From Gordonia effusa NBRC 100432 (lineage in GTDB: Bacteria; Actinomycetota; Actinomycetes; Mycobacteriales; Mycobacteriaceae), in contig NZ_BAEH01000022.1 in assembly GCF_000241305.1 (NCBI RefSeq), positions 1-63,910 of the forward strand: a DNA stretch of 63,910 nt, in the 5' to 3' direction. The notes under the pieces are model-generated. The model was not told the origin of the DNA, did no database searches, and saw only the letters and a program-made list of their open reading frames with translations. The number at the start of each line of letters is the position of its first letter. The stretch's first letter is position 1. Below are positions 16,988 through 25,811 of this stretch, piece after piece. A program made the position numbers and the translations under genes.

Positions 16988-18576
16988 GCCTTAGCCTTGT
17001 CCTCGTGATGGTCACCGTTGAGTTCGTTCTCCGGGCGCTCCGCGCTGTCCAAGAGCCGTCGGGCACTACGGAACTCGTACGCTGACAGATCTACCTGCGA
17101 ACTCTGTTTTCGAGCTTCGAACAAGCTCGTGGGCCGGATGTACGGCATATCGCCGGCGGAGTTGACGTAATACGTGCGAAGCCCGGCATTGACGGTGTTG
17201 AAGTAGTAGTCGATGTTCTCGTCGTTGCGGCGGATCATCGCGTGGTAGGCGTCGTGCGCGTCCTGGCGCACCTCGACGATGTCACTACCCTGACTGATGG
17301 CCGCATCGATCACGTTAACCGCGTGACCAGAGGAGATCTCGACGAGTTCGTGCCATCCCGTGCCGATCCACGAGTAGGGTCCAACCAGAATCCATCGGTT
17401 CGGCAGCTTCGGCACCGAGACCGACTGATAGGCCTGTAGCCGCTCGGTGTTGTAGAAGGTGCCGAGGTCGAAGCCGTCGCGTCCGAGCACGGTTCCGACC
17501 ACATAGCTTTCCGGATCCGAGAACAAGTGGTAGCCAGTCGCCAGGACAAGCGCGTCGACTTCGAAGAGTCGGCCACTGGTGGTCTTCACGCCCTCGGGCA
17601 CGATGCGTTCGATCGGCTCGGTGATCAGTTCGACGTTGTCTCTGTTGAAGGCTTGAAGGAACGAATTCGACAGAGTGGGCCGCTTACCGAGCGGCCCGTA
17701 GTCGGGCATCAGGTCCTCGCGCACCTTCGGGTCATGAACCGTCGTGCGCAGGTATGTGCGGTAGGCCGCGCGCGAGACCTTATCGAACCGCGGCGCCAGG
17801 CCGCGGAACAGGCGACGCGGTGTTTGGTACACCAACCGCAGCCCGACTTCGACCACCACGTTGGCGATCATGCCGAGCAAAGTACCGACGCCCGGGAGCG
17901 ACATCATCGCTCGCGCCCACCGAGGCATCGGAAAGTCCGGCTTCGGCAAGGCCCAGACCGGCGTGCGCTGAAAGACCGCCAGCGATGCGACTTCGGGGGC
18001 GATCGACGGGGTGATCTGCACCGAACTCGCGCCGGTGCCCACGATGGCGACACGCTTGTTCCGCAGATCGTAGTCGTGATCCCACGCGTTGGGCCGAAGC
18101 GTCTTGCCCGCGAAGTCCCGGTAGCCCGGGATTCCTGGGTCCTCTTTGGCCTTGATATAGGCGCCGATCGCCGAGATCACGAACTTGGCCGTGATCTCTT
18201 CGCCCTCCGCGGTGGTTAGGCGCCAGAACCCGGCGTCGTCGTCCCACTGTTCCTTGACAATGGTGACTCCCCAGCGCGCATGGCCGTACAGGTCGAACTC
18301 GCGGGCTACCGTGCGGTGGTACTCGTACACCTCGCGACCCTTGGGAAACAGTCGCGTCCAGTCGGGGTTGCGCGCGAACGAGTACTGGTAGGTAAAGCCC
18401 GGCACGTCCACCCCCAGTCCCGGATAGTGGTTGTCCCGCCAGCTTCCGCCGAACTCCGATTCCCGCTCCAGAATCACGAAGTCGCGGTTCCCGCGTTGGA
18501 CGAGCTGCGCAGCCGCGCAAATTCCGCCGGGTCCTGCTCCGATTATCGCGATCTGGTGTTGCGGACTCTGTGTCAT
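16984..18576 (-). CDS. FAD-dependent monooxygenase, Baeyer-Villiger-like (copy C)
   Basis: 530 residues, first gene of the FMO-SDR-FMO operon, with the strong ribosome-binding sequence AAGGAGGAG before ATG 18576. FAD site 'IIGAGPGGIC' at 11-20, 'FGGSWRDNHYPGLGVDVPG' at 42-60, NADPH site GTGASS near 180-185, 'LATGYHL' late. The fingerprint-equivalent segment (155-165) has Arg161 in the His slot. It ends with a charged tail ('EDKAKA'). A shared operator site (18597-18612) lies 20 bp upstream. Redundancy of three related enzymes suggests successive oxidations or different substrates of one class. Confidence 0.88.
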   Translation of the reverse strand: MTQSPQHQIAIIGAGPGGICAAAQLVQRGNRDFVILERESEFGGSWRDNHYPGLGVDVPGFTYQYSFARNPDWTRLFPKGREVYEYHRTVAREFDLYGHARWGVTIVKEQWDDDAGFWRLTTAEGEEITAKFVISAIGAYIKAKEDPGIPGYRDFAGKTLRPNAWDHDYDLRNKRVAIVGTGASSVQITPSIAPEVASLAVFQRTPVWALPKPDFPMPRWARAMMSLPGVGTLLGMIANVVVEVGLRLVYQTPRRLFRGLAPRFDKVSRAAYRTYLRTTVHDPKVREDLMPDYGPLGKRPTLSNSFLQAFNRDNVELITEPIERIVPEGVKTTSGRLFEVDALVLATGYHLFSDPESYVVGTVLGRDGFDLGTFYNTERLQAYQSVSVPKLPNRWILVGPYSWIGTGWHELVEISSGHAVNVIDAAISQGSDIVEVRQDAHDAYHAMIRRNDENIDYYFNTVNAGLRTYYVNSAGDMPYIRPTSLFEARKQSSQVDLSAYEFRSARRLLDSAERPENELNGDHHEDKAKA

Positions 18577-18596
18577 CGTTCTCCTCCTTAGAGTAA

Positions 18597-18612
18597 GACT
18601 GACACGTCATTA
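18597..18612. promoter_or_regulatory. Operator-family site GACTGA-CACG-TCATTA
   Basis: Member of the shared inverted-repeat family with core TGAC-AC-GTCA (18600-18609). It is also flanked by AGTAA (18592-18596) and TTACT (18610-18614). It lies 20 bp from the start codon of monooxygenase C, between it and the end of the mce operon. On the minus strand TTGACT upstream could be a -35 element overlapped by the site. Confidence 0.55.
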
Positions 18613-18653
18613 CTATGAAGTCAATCGAGCGAGACTGCGCTCGATCGGTGGTG

Positions 18654-19577
18654 CTAGTTGGCGCCGGGAATCGCTACAGCCGAGCCCATGGACTGCGGGT
18701 CAGGGCCGAAGTTGGCGATCTTCCACTCGCCGTCCAGCCGCACCACCGTCACTTTGAGCACCATCACCTGTGTGGATCGCTCCGGCTGCTGGGCCGTCGA
18801 CGTGGTCTGGTTGGCTACGACGATCATGTCCCACGGTTGCCCCGGCGGTGGGGGATTGGCGATGTCGCCAGTGAACAACGTGTGGACCACTTTTCCGCTC
18901 GCATGCATGCGCAACTGCTGCTGGAGTTCGATGATCAGCTGGCCCGCCCCGTCTGGTTTGGTCGAGAAGGTGTCGCCGAAGGTCGCGGTAGCACCGACCG
19001 CGAGATCCTTGACATAGTCCTCCGAGCGGTTGTAGTCGATCGTGATCGCCTTATTGGTGTATGCCTCGGCGGCCTTGCGGGCGGCGTTCAGGTCCTCTGT
19101 CGACGACCGCAACTTGGCGACGGCATTATCGCGCTCAGCGAGAGCATCCGAACGCGATTGGAACGCCCAGCCGCCCACGCCAACCACGATTGCGAGCACG
19201 AGCACAACTACTGCCGCCACCCGTACCCGCTTGTCTCGGAGCGACACCCGGGAACGTCGACGACGGGAACCGACATCGGGCGTTTTGTCCGCCCGCGCCT
19301 GTTTCTCGTCCGAGTCCGCTTCGCCCGCGCTGGATTTGCCCCCTGTTTTGTCCCCTTTATTGTCCCCTGTTGCGTCCCCGGTTTTGTCCCCTGTTGCGTC
19401 CCCTGTTGCGATAGATGTCGTGTCATGTCCGGAGGTATTCGGTTCCGTATTGTCCATGGCCTCAGTCGATTGTTCATCGGCCGCAGCCGCCAGCGTGGCC
19501 CGCGTGTCGTCGGCTGACTCGCCTCGGTCCGACTGTTCGCCGACTTCGTTGTGCGGTTCACTATCTCGTTCGTTCAT
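18654..19577 (-). CDS. Mce-associated membrane protein
   Basis: 307 residues from ATG 19577, which has AAGGAGCC about 8 bp upstream; an in-frame GTG at 19613 lacks this. The N-terminal about 105 residues are acidic, low-complexity and contain TGD/KGD repeats. One membrane segment follows ('VAAVVVLVLAIVVGVGGWAF'), then a Mas-type extracytoplasmic domain with 'AYTNKAITIDYNRSEDYVKDL' and 'VTVVRLDGEWKIANF'. Mce-associated proteins stabilise Mce transporters (for example OmamA and LucA-linked systems in mycobacteria). Only one is present here, against two to four in most mycobacterial mce operons. Confidence 0.85.
   Translation of the reverse strand: MNERDSEPHNEVGEQSDRGESADDTRATLAAAADEQSTEAMDNTEPNTSGHDTTSIATGDATGDKTGDATGDNKGDKTGGKSSAGEADSDEKQARADKTPDVGSRRRRSRVSLRDKRVRVAAVVVLVLAIVVGVGGWAFQSRSDALAERDNAVAKLRSSTEDLNAARKAAEAYTNKAITIDYNRSEDYVKDLAVGATATFGDTFSTKPDGAGQLIIELQQQLRMHASGKVVHTLFTGDIANPPPPGQPWDMIVVANQTTSTAQQPERSTQVMVLKVTVVRLDGEWKIANFGPDPQSMGSAVAIPGAN
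19338..19410 (-). repeat. Degenerate short tandem repeat encoding TGD/KGD motifs
   Basis: A block of 12-15-base units of the form TGTCCCC plus a short spacer (plus-strand reading). It encodes the run of TGD, KGD and TGG triplets in the cytoplasmic part of the Mce-associated protein. Such blocks vary in copy number by slippage. Confidence 0.65.
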
Positions 19578-19635
19578 ATGTCTGGCTCCTTGATTGTTCG
19601 TATCGCCGTCCACCGGCTTCGGTTGTCGGTCCTCC

Positions 19636-20580
19636 TCACTTGACGGTCAGCCGCACGCGCGCAGGTCCGCCGCCGGGGAAAGCTTGGGCCCACATGTCGG
19701 CGAAGGCGCCGACGTTGACGCGAATACCTCGCAATTGCGCTGTCACCGGAGTGAGAGTCGCCGAAAGCGCACCGATGCCCGGCATCATGCGATCGAGTTC
19801 CTCGTAGAGCGTGTTCAGTAGCGGCGTCACCATGGTGAACGGGTCGATTTCAAGCGCCAGGCCAGCCAGCTTTCCCAGCTGTCGGATCAGTCCACCCAGT
19901 GCGGGCGCGAGACGATCCACGACCGGTGCGACCTTCTTGATCTCCTGCGTGGCACCGGCACCGGCAAGACGCTGGTCGAGAAGCTGGCCGCCGCGATACA
20001 GGTCGGCGATATTCCCCCGCTTGTCCTTCAGTGTTTCGGCCATGAGAGCGGCGATCACCCTGGTTCTGTCCAGCGTTCCCTGATCGCGGGTGATCTCGAC
20101 CATCAGATCCCCGAGCCGCCGGATCGCATCGGGGTTGACCATCTCGCCGAGCCGGGCGATCTTCGCGGTGACGTCACCAGCGGTCGCCATCGGAATTACC
20201 TGGCTTGCCTTAATCCGCGAACCCGACGTCAAGTAGGGACCGCCAGAGTTGGCGGGCCGCAGATCCAGGTACTGTTCGCCGGCCGCGGACAGGTTGCGCA
20301 CCGAGATCGCGGTCGAAGCCGGTATCTCCCGGTCGGCGTCAATCTCCAGCTCGACGCTCAACATGTCTGAGTGCGCAGTGATTGACCGCACCTTGCCGAC
20401 CTGCAGGCCGAACAGGGTCACCGGCGAGGTGTCCATCAGGCCCGCGGACTTGTCCATCTCCGCGACCACAGTGAAGGTCTTCTTCGACGGGTTGACGTCG
20501 AGCACCGCGAACATCACGTATCCGGCGCACAGGGCGCCGATCGTGATCAACGTCATTATCGAGATAAGTCCTCTAAGCAC
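19636..20580 (-). CDS. mceF: MceF-type MCE-family protein
   Basis: 314 residues. An N-terminal membrane anchor ('ISIMTLITIGALCAGYVMFAV') is followed by the MCE domain: 'FTVVAEMDKSAGLMDTSPVTLFGLQVGKVRSI'. The helical C-terminal part has 'NLSAAGEQYLDLRP'. MCE subunits form the periplasm-spanning hexameric needle that carries lipids from the outer membrane to the YrbE permease. Last MCE subunit of the operon; the start lies four bases after the mceE stop. Confidence 0.9.
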   Translation of the reverse strand: MLRGLISIMTLITIGALCAGYVMFAVLDVNPSKKTFTVVAEMDKSAGLMDTSPVTLFGLQVGKVRSITAHSDMLSVELEIDADREIPASTAISVRNLSAAGEQYLDLRPANSGGPYLTSGSRIKASQVIPMATAGDVTAKIARLGEMVNPDAIRRLGDLMVEITRDQGTLDRTRVIAALMAETLKDKRGNIADLYRGGQLLDQRLAGAGATQEIKKVAPVVDRLAPALGGLIRQLGKLAGLALEIDPFTMVTPLLNTLYEELDRMMPGIGALSATLTPVTAQLRGIRVNVGAFADMWAQAFPGGGPARVRLTVK

Positions 20581-20583
20581 TTC

Positions 20584-21603
20584 TCACACCATCCCGATCG
20601 CACGCAGAAAGTTGGTAAGTACCACCGCGCGACCACCCGCGTCGCGGGCCCGCACCACGTTGACAGTGCCCTGCCCAGAGAGAAACGGACCGATCTTCTT
20701 AGAGAGAAGGGTGCCAATCAGGTCACTGTTGCTGGCGATCGACCGATCCAGCTCGCCGAGAGTGGCCAGCATCGGATCGAGGGTGGACACCACCGCTTTG
20801 AGATCCCGATAAGTTGGCTGCGTCAACAGCGCGCCGCCCGGCTTGGTCAATTGGCGTAGATCAGCGATCAGGTCGACGATGACCAGGAACAACTCTTGAA
20901 GTTTCTTAAACCGATCGGGCCCCAGACGCAAACCGCGATCGATGACGCCGACCTTGTCGGTCAGACTCTGGAGGATGCCCGATCCGTCCTGGATGAGATC
21001 ATTCATCACCTGGGTGGAGCCACCGAGGTCGACGACCTGTTTGGTGGCATTGCGAACCATTTCGGATAGTTCGCGTTTATCACCGGGGAAAGCCGCGTTC
21101 GTTTCCCGTATTAGCTTCTGCAGTTTCGTTATGGTGCCGCCATTGATGAGCTGCCCGACACTGAGGAAGACCGTCTCCACATTGTCCGGCGGCGAGGTTT
21201 GGCTCATCGGTATCTTCGATCCCTCCCGCAGCGTCTCGCCTCGAGAACCATTCTGGGGTGGAGACGTGAGCGCGATGTAGAGATCGCCGAGCAGGGTGCT
21301 CTGCCGGAGTTCGGCGCGCGTGGCCACTGGAAGATGCACTGATTTCAGGATGCCGACGGTGGCGGTCGCGGATTGCTTGTCGAGCCGGACGCTTTCGAGT
21401 CGGCCCACCTGCGAACCGTCGGCTAGCACCCTAGCGCCGCCCGGAAGGTTCAGGACGCTGGAGAATTCGATTTCCACCCGGTAGGTCTCGCCGGAGATCC
21501 CGTCGGGTACTGGAATGGATTCCATCGTCGTCGAGCACCCGGTCACCGCGGTGAGCAGTGTTATCAACGCAACCACGGCCGCGCGCCGCACCCGCGTACT
21601 CAC
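20584..21603 (-). CDS. mceE: MceE-type lipoprotein
   Basis: 339 residues from GTG 21603, whose GTGA overlaps the mceD stop. A signal peptide with lipobox 'LLTAVTGC' places the acylated Cys near residue 23, the LprK/MceE hallmark. The MCE domain follows: 'YRVEIEFSSVLNLPGGARVLADGSQVGRLESV', then a helical C-terminal region. It is the lipid-anchored subunit of the MCE hexamer. The long upstream in-frame extension (to 21687) would bury the lipobox and is rejected. Confidence 0.9.
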   Translation of the reverse strand: MSTRVRRAAVVALITLLTAVTGCSTTMESIPVPDGISGETYRVEIEFSSVLNLPGGARVLADGSQVGRLESVRLDKQSATATVGILKSVHLPVATRAELRQSTLLGDLYIALTSPPQNGSRGETLREGSKIPMSQTSPPDNVETVFLSVGQLINGGTITKLQKLIRETNAAFPGDKRELSEMVRNATKQVVDLGGSTQVMNDLIQDGSGILQSLTDKVGVIDRGLRLGPDRFKKLQELFLVIVDLIADLRQLTKPGGALLTQPTYRDLKAVVSTLDPMLATLGELDRSIASNSDLIGTLLSKKIGPFLSGQGTVNVVRARDAGGRAVVLTNFLRAIGMV

Positions 21604-22727
21604 CGCGGACCACCCATCATCATCTGCACAAGACCGACATTGGCGGAGTCTTTGACACAGCCTTGCGGGCGGCCTAGCGCGGCGCACAGACCAGTGAGGT
21701 CGGACCTACTCAGGTCGAAGGACGGTGGCTTCCAGAGAACCCGCAGTGCCCCGGTCTTCTTGTCGAAGATTTGGTCGGTCGCAGTCGCGAGGCCCGGCAG
21801 TTTGGCGACGATGTCGGCCAGACTGGTCGCGTGGGGCGCCAACGCCTTCACCCACGGACCGAGGTTCTTGAGAATCACGATCAATCGATCGCCCAGCTGA
21901 TCGGCGAATCGAGCCAACGGAGGCAAAAAGTCGATCGCCGTCACTAGCCCATCCCGGAACTCCTCGGAGAAATATGTGAAGGCGAGCACCGCGTTGTTGA
22001 CGCTGCCGATCAACGTGTCCACTTCGTCCCAGCGCTCGTTGAACTGGTTGGTCATCGTCTCGGAGTTCTCCAACAGACGTCGAAGGATGGCGTCGGTCTC
22101 GGGCGCGTTTCCCTGAAGCTTCACGAAGTCGCGCATCAACCCGTTGATCTGCTTACCTCGGCCCGCCGTGGCTTTGTCAGCCGCGTCTACCAGTTCGCCG
22201 ATCTCGTTGGTCAGCTTCTTCTCGCTGCCGTTACCCACGTCTGTGCCGAGGATGCCGCCCAGCAGGTTGTTACTGGCGGTGAACGTGTCGCTGATACCGC
22301 GCGGTGTCCTGGTCCGACTCTGCGGAATGCACTCGTCCTTCGACAGCATCGGACCCTTGGTGTAGGCCCGGTCGAACTCCACTCGACGGTCGGTCACGAT
22401 CGAGTTGTCGATGACCACCGCACCGACGCCGGCGGGCAGCGCTACGTCGCGATCGACGTCGAGGATCATCCGGACCCCACCGTCGCGTGGAGTGATGCTG
22501 TTGATCTTGCCGACTCCCACCCCCATCAAGCTGACCGTGTTTCCGGCGTAAACGCCGACCGCATCGGTGAAATCGGCACACACCTGCCGACGGTCCCCGA
22601 TTACCCCGTTCCGATTGAGGTACCAGCCGCCCGACGCCCCGGCGATCACGGCGAGCACCAGGACGATGCCGCCGGCCCGCGCCATCCACGCCCCGTTCGA
22701 CCTACTCTTAGCAGCCACGCTCAACAC
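21600..22727 (-). CDS. mceD: MceD-type MCE-family protein
   Basis: 375 residues. The N-terminal anchor 'GGIVLVLAVIAGASGGWYL' precedes the MCE domain 'VCADFTDAVGVYAGNTVSLMGVGVGKINSITP'. The long helical part contains 'FNERWDEVDTLIGSVNNAV'. The C-terminus has two Cys in 'LTGLCAALGRPQGCVKD', matching the conserved Cys pair seen in several Mce subunits. It overlaps mceC by 7 bases and mceE by 4. Confidence 0.9.
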   Translation of the reverse strand: MLSVAAKSRSNGAWMARAGGIVLVLAVIAGASGGWYLNRNGVIGDRRQVCADFTDAVGVYAGNTVSLMGVGVGKINSITPRDGGVRMILDVDRDVALPAGVGAVVIDNSIVTDRRVEFDRAYTKGPMLSKDECIPQSRTRTPRGISDTFTASNNLLGGILGTDVGNGSEKKLTNEIGELVDAADKATAGRGKQINGLMRDFVKLQGNAPETDAILRRLLENSETMTNQFNERWDEVDTLIGSVNNAVLAFTYFSEEFRDGLVTAIDFLPPLARFADQLGDRLIVILKNLGPWVKALAPHATSLADIVAKLPGLATATDQIFDKKTGALRVLWKPPSFDLSRSDLTGLCAALGRPQGCVKDSANVGLVQMMMGGPR

Positions 22728-23764
22728 CTCTTCGCCGCATTAGGGACACATACGCGCAGGCCACGCGCCTTCTGCGCGGACTGATCGATCGTCGCGCCGT
22801 TCGCGGAGAGCGACTTTCGTAACCGCTCGAGCACACCGTCGAGGTTCTGCAGGATGTCACCGATCGAGTCGACGTTCGGGCGCAGCCGCTCCAGCAACTT
22901 CGACCCCTCGACGACGGCCTTCTCGAATCCAGCCTCGTAGATAGTGGTGATTCGCTTGATCACCGCGAAGAATCGGCCGAGTTCGTTGAACACCCGACGC
23001 ACCTGGTCATAGCGGGGCCCCAGACCGACCCCGAGATCGGCCAAGCTCTTCACGAGGTTCATCAGGATCGTGCGGTCCTTGGTGGTCGCACTGAGGTACT
23101 CATCGGAGACCTTGAGCGCTCCTTGCAGGCGTACGGCGCGCTGGCCGAGCTCGTCAAGCAAATGTGCGGCCGAGTTCACGATCTGTCCGATCGCGTTCGT
23201 ATCTCCGGTCATCGTCTTTCGCGCGGCCGTCAGCACCTCGCGCAGTTTGCTGCCGTCGAGCTGTTCGACCTTGGGTGTGGCCGTCTCGATGATCGCGCTC
23301 ATGTCATAGGTGCCGGTGACCCGTGAAGCGGGGATAACCGCGTCTCCCAACGCCCGCGTCCCTTTGGGGGCGACCATCAGATATCGCCCGCCGACCGGTG
23401 TCAGCATCTTGACGGCGATGCTGGTCTCGTCGCCGAGTCGAACGTCCCGCTGGACACTGAACTTGACCGCGACGCGGTCGCCGGCGATTCGCACGTCGTC
23501 GACCCGCCCCACCGTGATTCCAGCGACGCGGACCTGATCGCCGGTGCGCACGCCGGAAGAGTTTCCGAACTCGGCCCGATATCCGACGTTCCCCGGCGGC
23601 CGCAGATAGATCACGCCCAACGTGATCGTCACGACTATCACCACCACCACGGCGCAGATCCCCAAGAAGATCTCATCGCGCCGATGCTCCTCGGGTGTGC
23701 GCAGGCGCCCGGTGCCGAGGAGATCCTGGGCACGTTCGACAAGAGCTTCGCGGTTCAGTTGCAT
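22721..23764 (-). CDS. mceC: MceC-type MCE-family protein
   Basis: 347 residues. Membrane anchor 'IFLGICAVVVVIVVTITLGVIYL' near residues 30-52 after a charged cytoplasmic leader, then the MCE domain 'YRAEFGNSSGVRTGDQVRVAGITVGRVDDVRI'. It ends 'LRVCVPNAAKRC' with two cysteines that may form a disulphide. Overlaps mceB by 10 bases and mceD by 7, so expression is tightly coupled. Confidence 0.9.
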   Translation of the reverse strand: MQLNREALVERAQDLLGTGRLRTPEEHRRDEIFLGICAVVVVIVVTITLGVIYLRPPGNVGYRAEFGNSSGVRTGDQVRVAGITVGRVDDVRIAGDRVAVKFSVQRDVRLGDETSIAVKMLTPVGGRYLMVAPKGTRALGDAVIPASRVTGTYDMSAIIETATPKVEQLDGSKLREVLTAARKTMTGDTNAIGQIVNSAAHLLDELGQRAVRLQGALKVSDEYLSATTKDRTILMNLVKSLADLGVGLGPRYDQVRRVFNELGRFFAVIKRITTIYEAGFEKAVVEGSKLLERLRPNVDSIGDILQNLDGVLERLRKSLSANGATIDQSAQKARGLRVCVPNAAKRC

Positions 23765-24765
23765 ACGATCACATCCTTTCCGCCGATCAGGACCTGAACG
23801 GTGTCGGCGAGGTTGATTCGACCGTTGGCACAGACCAAATCCTTGGGTTCGCTGGGTACCGCCGGCAGGGCCTTGTTGAGCTTCTCCAGCAGCCCGGGGA
23901 TCGCCGCCACCGCTGCCAGGATCTGCGGGGTCGCAGGTACCACCCGATTGGCCATCGCGAGGAGAGCCGGCGCGTTGTTGTCGAATGCGCCAAATAGCGT
24001 CTCGAGAATGTCGACGAACTGCGGCAGCACACCGTCGGCGTAGTCCAGCGATTCCTGAACGGCCCCCATCTGCGTGGTTAGCCGCATGATCGCGGCATTG
24101 AGGTTCGAGACCAGTTGAGCAACCCGTTCGGACCGTCCGCCGATCTGCTTGGCCAGCCGGTTCAGGTTCTCGACCATCAGCACCATCACCTGATCGCGAT
24201 TCTTCGCGAATCCGGCAATCTTGGCGACGGACTCCAAGACTGGCGCCATTCCGGCGCCGTCGCCCTGGAGTACAAGTCCCAAGTTTTCGGCGAACTTGTT
24301 CAGGTCGCCGGGATCGAGGTCCCCGATGAGGGGCACCACGTTACTGAACACCTCGGTGACGTCGAAGGCTGAAATGGTGCGGTCGGTCTGGATCACGTCG
24401 GCGCTGTTCTGTCGGCCGCGGGCTCCATCGACTCGGATCATCTCGAGATAGCGCTGACCGACCAGATTCTGGTAACGGATCGCGAACTGCGAGTTGTCGT
24501 CGGGAGCATGCTCGGACTGAACCGTGAACTCGACTTTGGCCAACGTTCCGTCGACCGACACCGAATCCACCTTTCCGACCGCGACGCCGGCGAGCCGGAC
24601 CGAGCTGCCCGTGTACAGACCCGAAGCGTCGTTGAAAACAGCCGAATAGGTGCGCTGCTCGCCGCCGACCGGTGCCACCATCGTGCGGCCGATCACGTAC
24701 ATAGCCGCACAGACGATGATTGAGAAGACGATGATGCACACGAACGCCGTTTTGAATCGAGTCAT
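23755..24765 (-). CDS. mceB: MceB-type MCE-family protein
   Basis: 336 residues. Anchor 'FKTAFVCIIVFSIIVCAAMYVIG' then the MCE domain 'YSAVFNDASGLYTGSSVRLAGVAVGKVDSVSV'. The helical region carries the usual 'FAENLGLVLQGDGAGMAPVLESVA', and 'LVCANGRINLADTVQVLIGGKDVIVC' ends the protein with a conserved Cys pair. Overlaps mceA by 4 bases and mceC by 10. Confidence 0.9.
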   Translation of the reverse strand: MTRFKTAFVCIIVFSIIVCAAMYVIGRTMVAPVGGEQRTYSAVFNDASGLYTGSSVRLAGVAVGKVDSVSVDGTLAKVEFTVQSEHAPDDNSQFAIRYQNLVGQRYLEMIRVDGARGRQNSADVIQTDRTISAFDVTEVFSNVVPLIGDLDPGDLNKFAENLGLVLQGDGAGMAPVLESVAKIAGFAKNRDQVMVLMVENLNRLAKQIGGRSERVAQLVSNLNAAIMRLTTQMGAVQESLDYADGVLPQFVDILETLFGAFDNNAPALLAMANRVVPATPQILAAVAAIPGLLEKLNKALPAVPSEPKDLVCANGRINLADTVQVLIGGKDVIVCN

Positions 24766-25808
24766 CGGTCGGTCCGCTCCTTGTAGATCAAGGCGGGGCC
24801 GACCACCTGAGGCGCATGAGCGAGCAGTAGCTCGATGTTCAACCGAACCCGCCCGTCTCGACCGACGGTAAAGGCGTCGGAGGTGCCGGTGATCAGGGAA
24901 CCCAGGCGGTTGTAGGCGTCCGGGATAGTGCCCAGCGATACAACGGCGGGGGTGAGGACATCGAGCAAGAGATGGATCAGGCTCGTGAGCGACTTCTGGT
25001 TCCGGTCCAGTGTTCCGCCGATGCCCAGTACCAGCTTCTTCGACAGGTCGTGGATTGCCGTTTTGGCTCCCTTGAACATGCGCGGGTCGTCCATGAATCC
25101 CGATTGGTCGATGGCGAAGTCGACGGTGTCGAGCACCGGCACGACAAGCGGGCGCACGCCGTCGACCAGCTCGGATAGATGCTTGAGCAGATCCGACAGG
25201 GGGACCACCTGATCCCGGGTCAGTTCGGCCGCGGTCGGCAGAACCTCCTGGAGGAGGCGTACATACGGATCCGAGTCGTTCGACAGGCGCTCGATCGCCT
25301 CGTAGACCTCGGGATCACCGATTACCGACGTCAGCTTTCCGGCCTGGTTGAGCACGCTGGTGAGCGTGCCCAGTGCAGTCCCGGTTTGCACGTTGAGGAC
25401 CCGATCATCCTCCAGCCGCGCTCCGCGAACCGGCCCCGGGACGAACTCGATGTCGGTCGCGGTGAAGATACTCGCGGCGGTGTAGATCGGGACGACATCG
25501 GTGGTCAGCGCGCGCGCTTGTTCCGGGTCGATGGACAGTTTCACTCGCTGCTGCCCCGACGGGGTGACCGTGACGTCGTCGACCTTGCCGATTCGCAGGG
25601 TCCGGAACCGGACGTCGGTTCCCGTCTTCAGTCCGTCACCGATCCGATCGGACACGAGCGTGACGGTGAACTGTTTGCTGAAGCCACCACGGGTCCAGTA
25701 GGTGAAAATAGAACCGACTAGCACCGTGACGAGCAGAACGACGATGCCGATCTGCGCGAGTTGGGTTGGCTCGGGCTCACGGCCAGACGGGTCTTTATAC
25801 AGTGCCAT
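24762..25808 (-). CDS. mceA: MceA-type MCE-family protein
   Basis: 348 residues, first MCE subunit. A polar leader, a membrane anchor ('QIGIVVLLVTVLVGSIFTYW') and the MCE domain 'FTVTLVSDRIGDGLKTGTDVRFRTLRIGKVDDVTV'. The C-terminal helical part is shorter than in Mtb Mce1A and I see no recognisable cholesterol-system (Mce4) hallmark. It starts four bases after the yrbEB stop. Confidence 0.9.
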   Translation of the reverse strand: MALYKDPSGREPEPTQLAQIGIVVLLVTVLVGSIFTYWTRGGFSKQFTVTLVSDRIGDGLKTGTDVRFRTLRIGKVDDVTVTPSGQQRVKLSIDPEQARALTTDVVPIYTAASIFTATDIEFVPGPVRGARLEDDRVLNVQTGTALGTLTSVLNQAGKLTSVIGDPEVYEAIERLSNDSDPYVRLLQEVLPTAAELTRDQVVPLSDLLKHLSELVDGVRPLVVPVLDTVDFAIDQSGFMDDPRMFKGAKTAIHDLSKKLVLGIGGTLDRNQKSLTSLIHLLLDVLTPAVVSLGTIPDAYNRLGSLITGTSDAFTVGRDGRVRLNIELLLAHAPQVVGPALIYKERTDR

Positions 25809-25811
25809 CGA

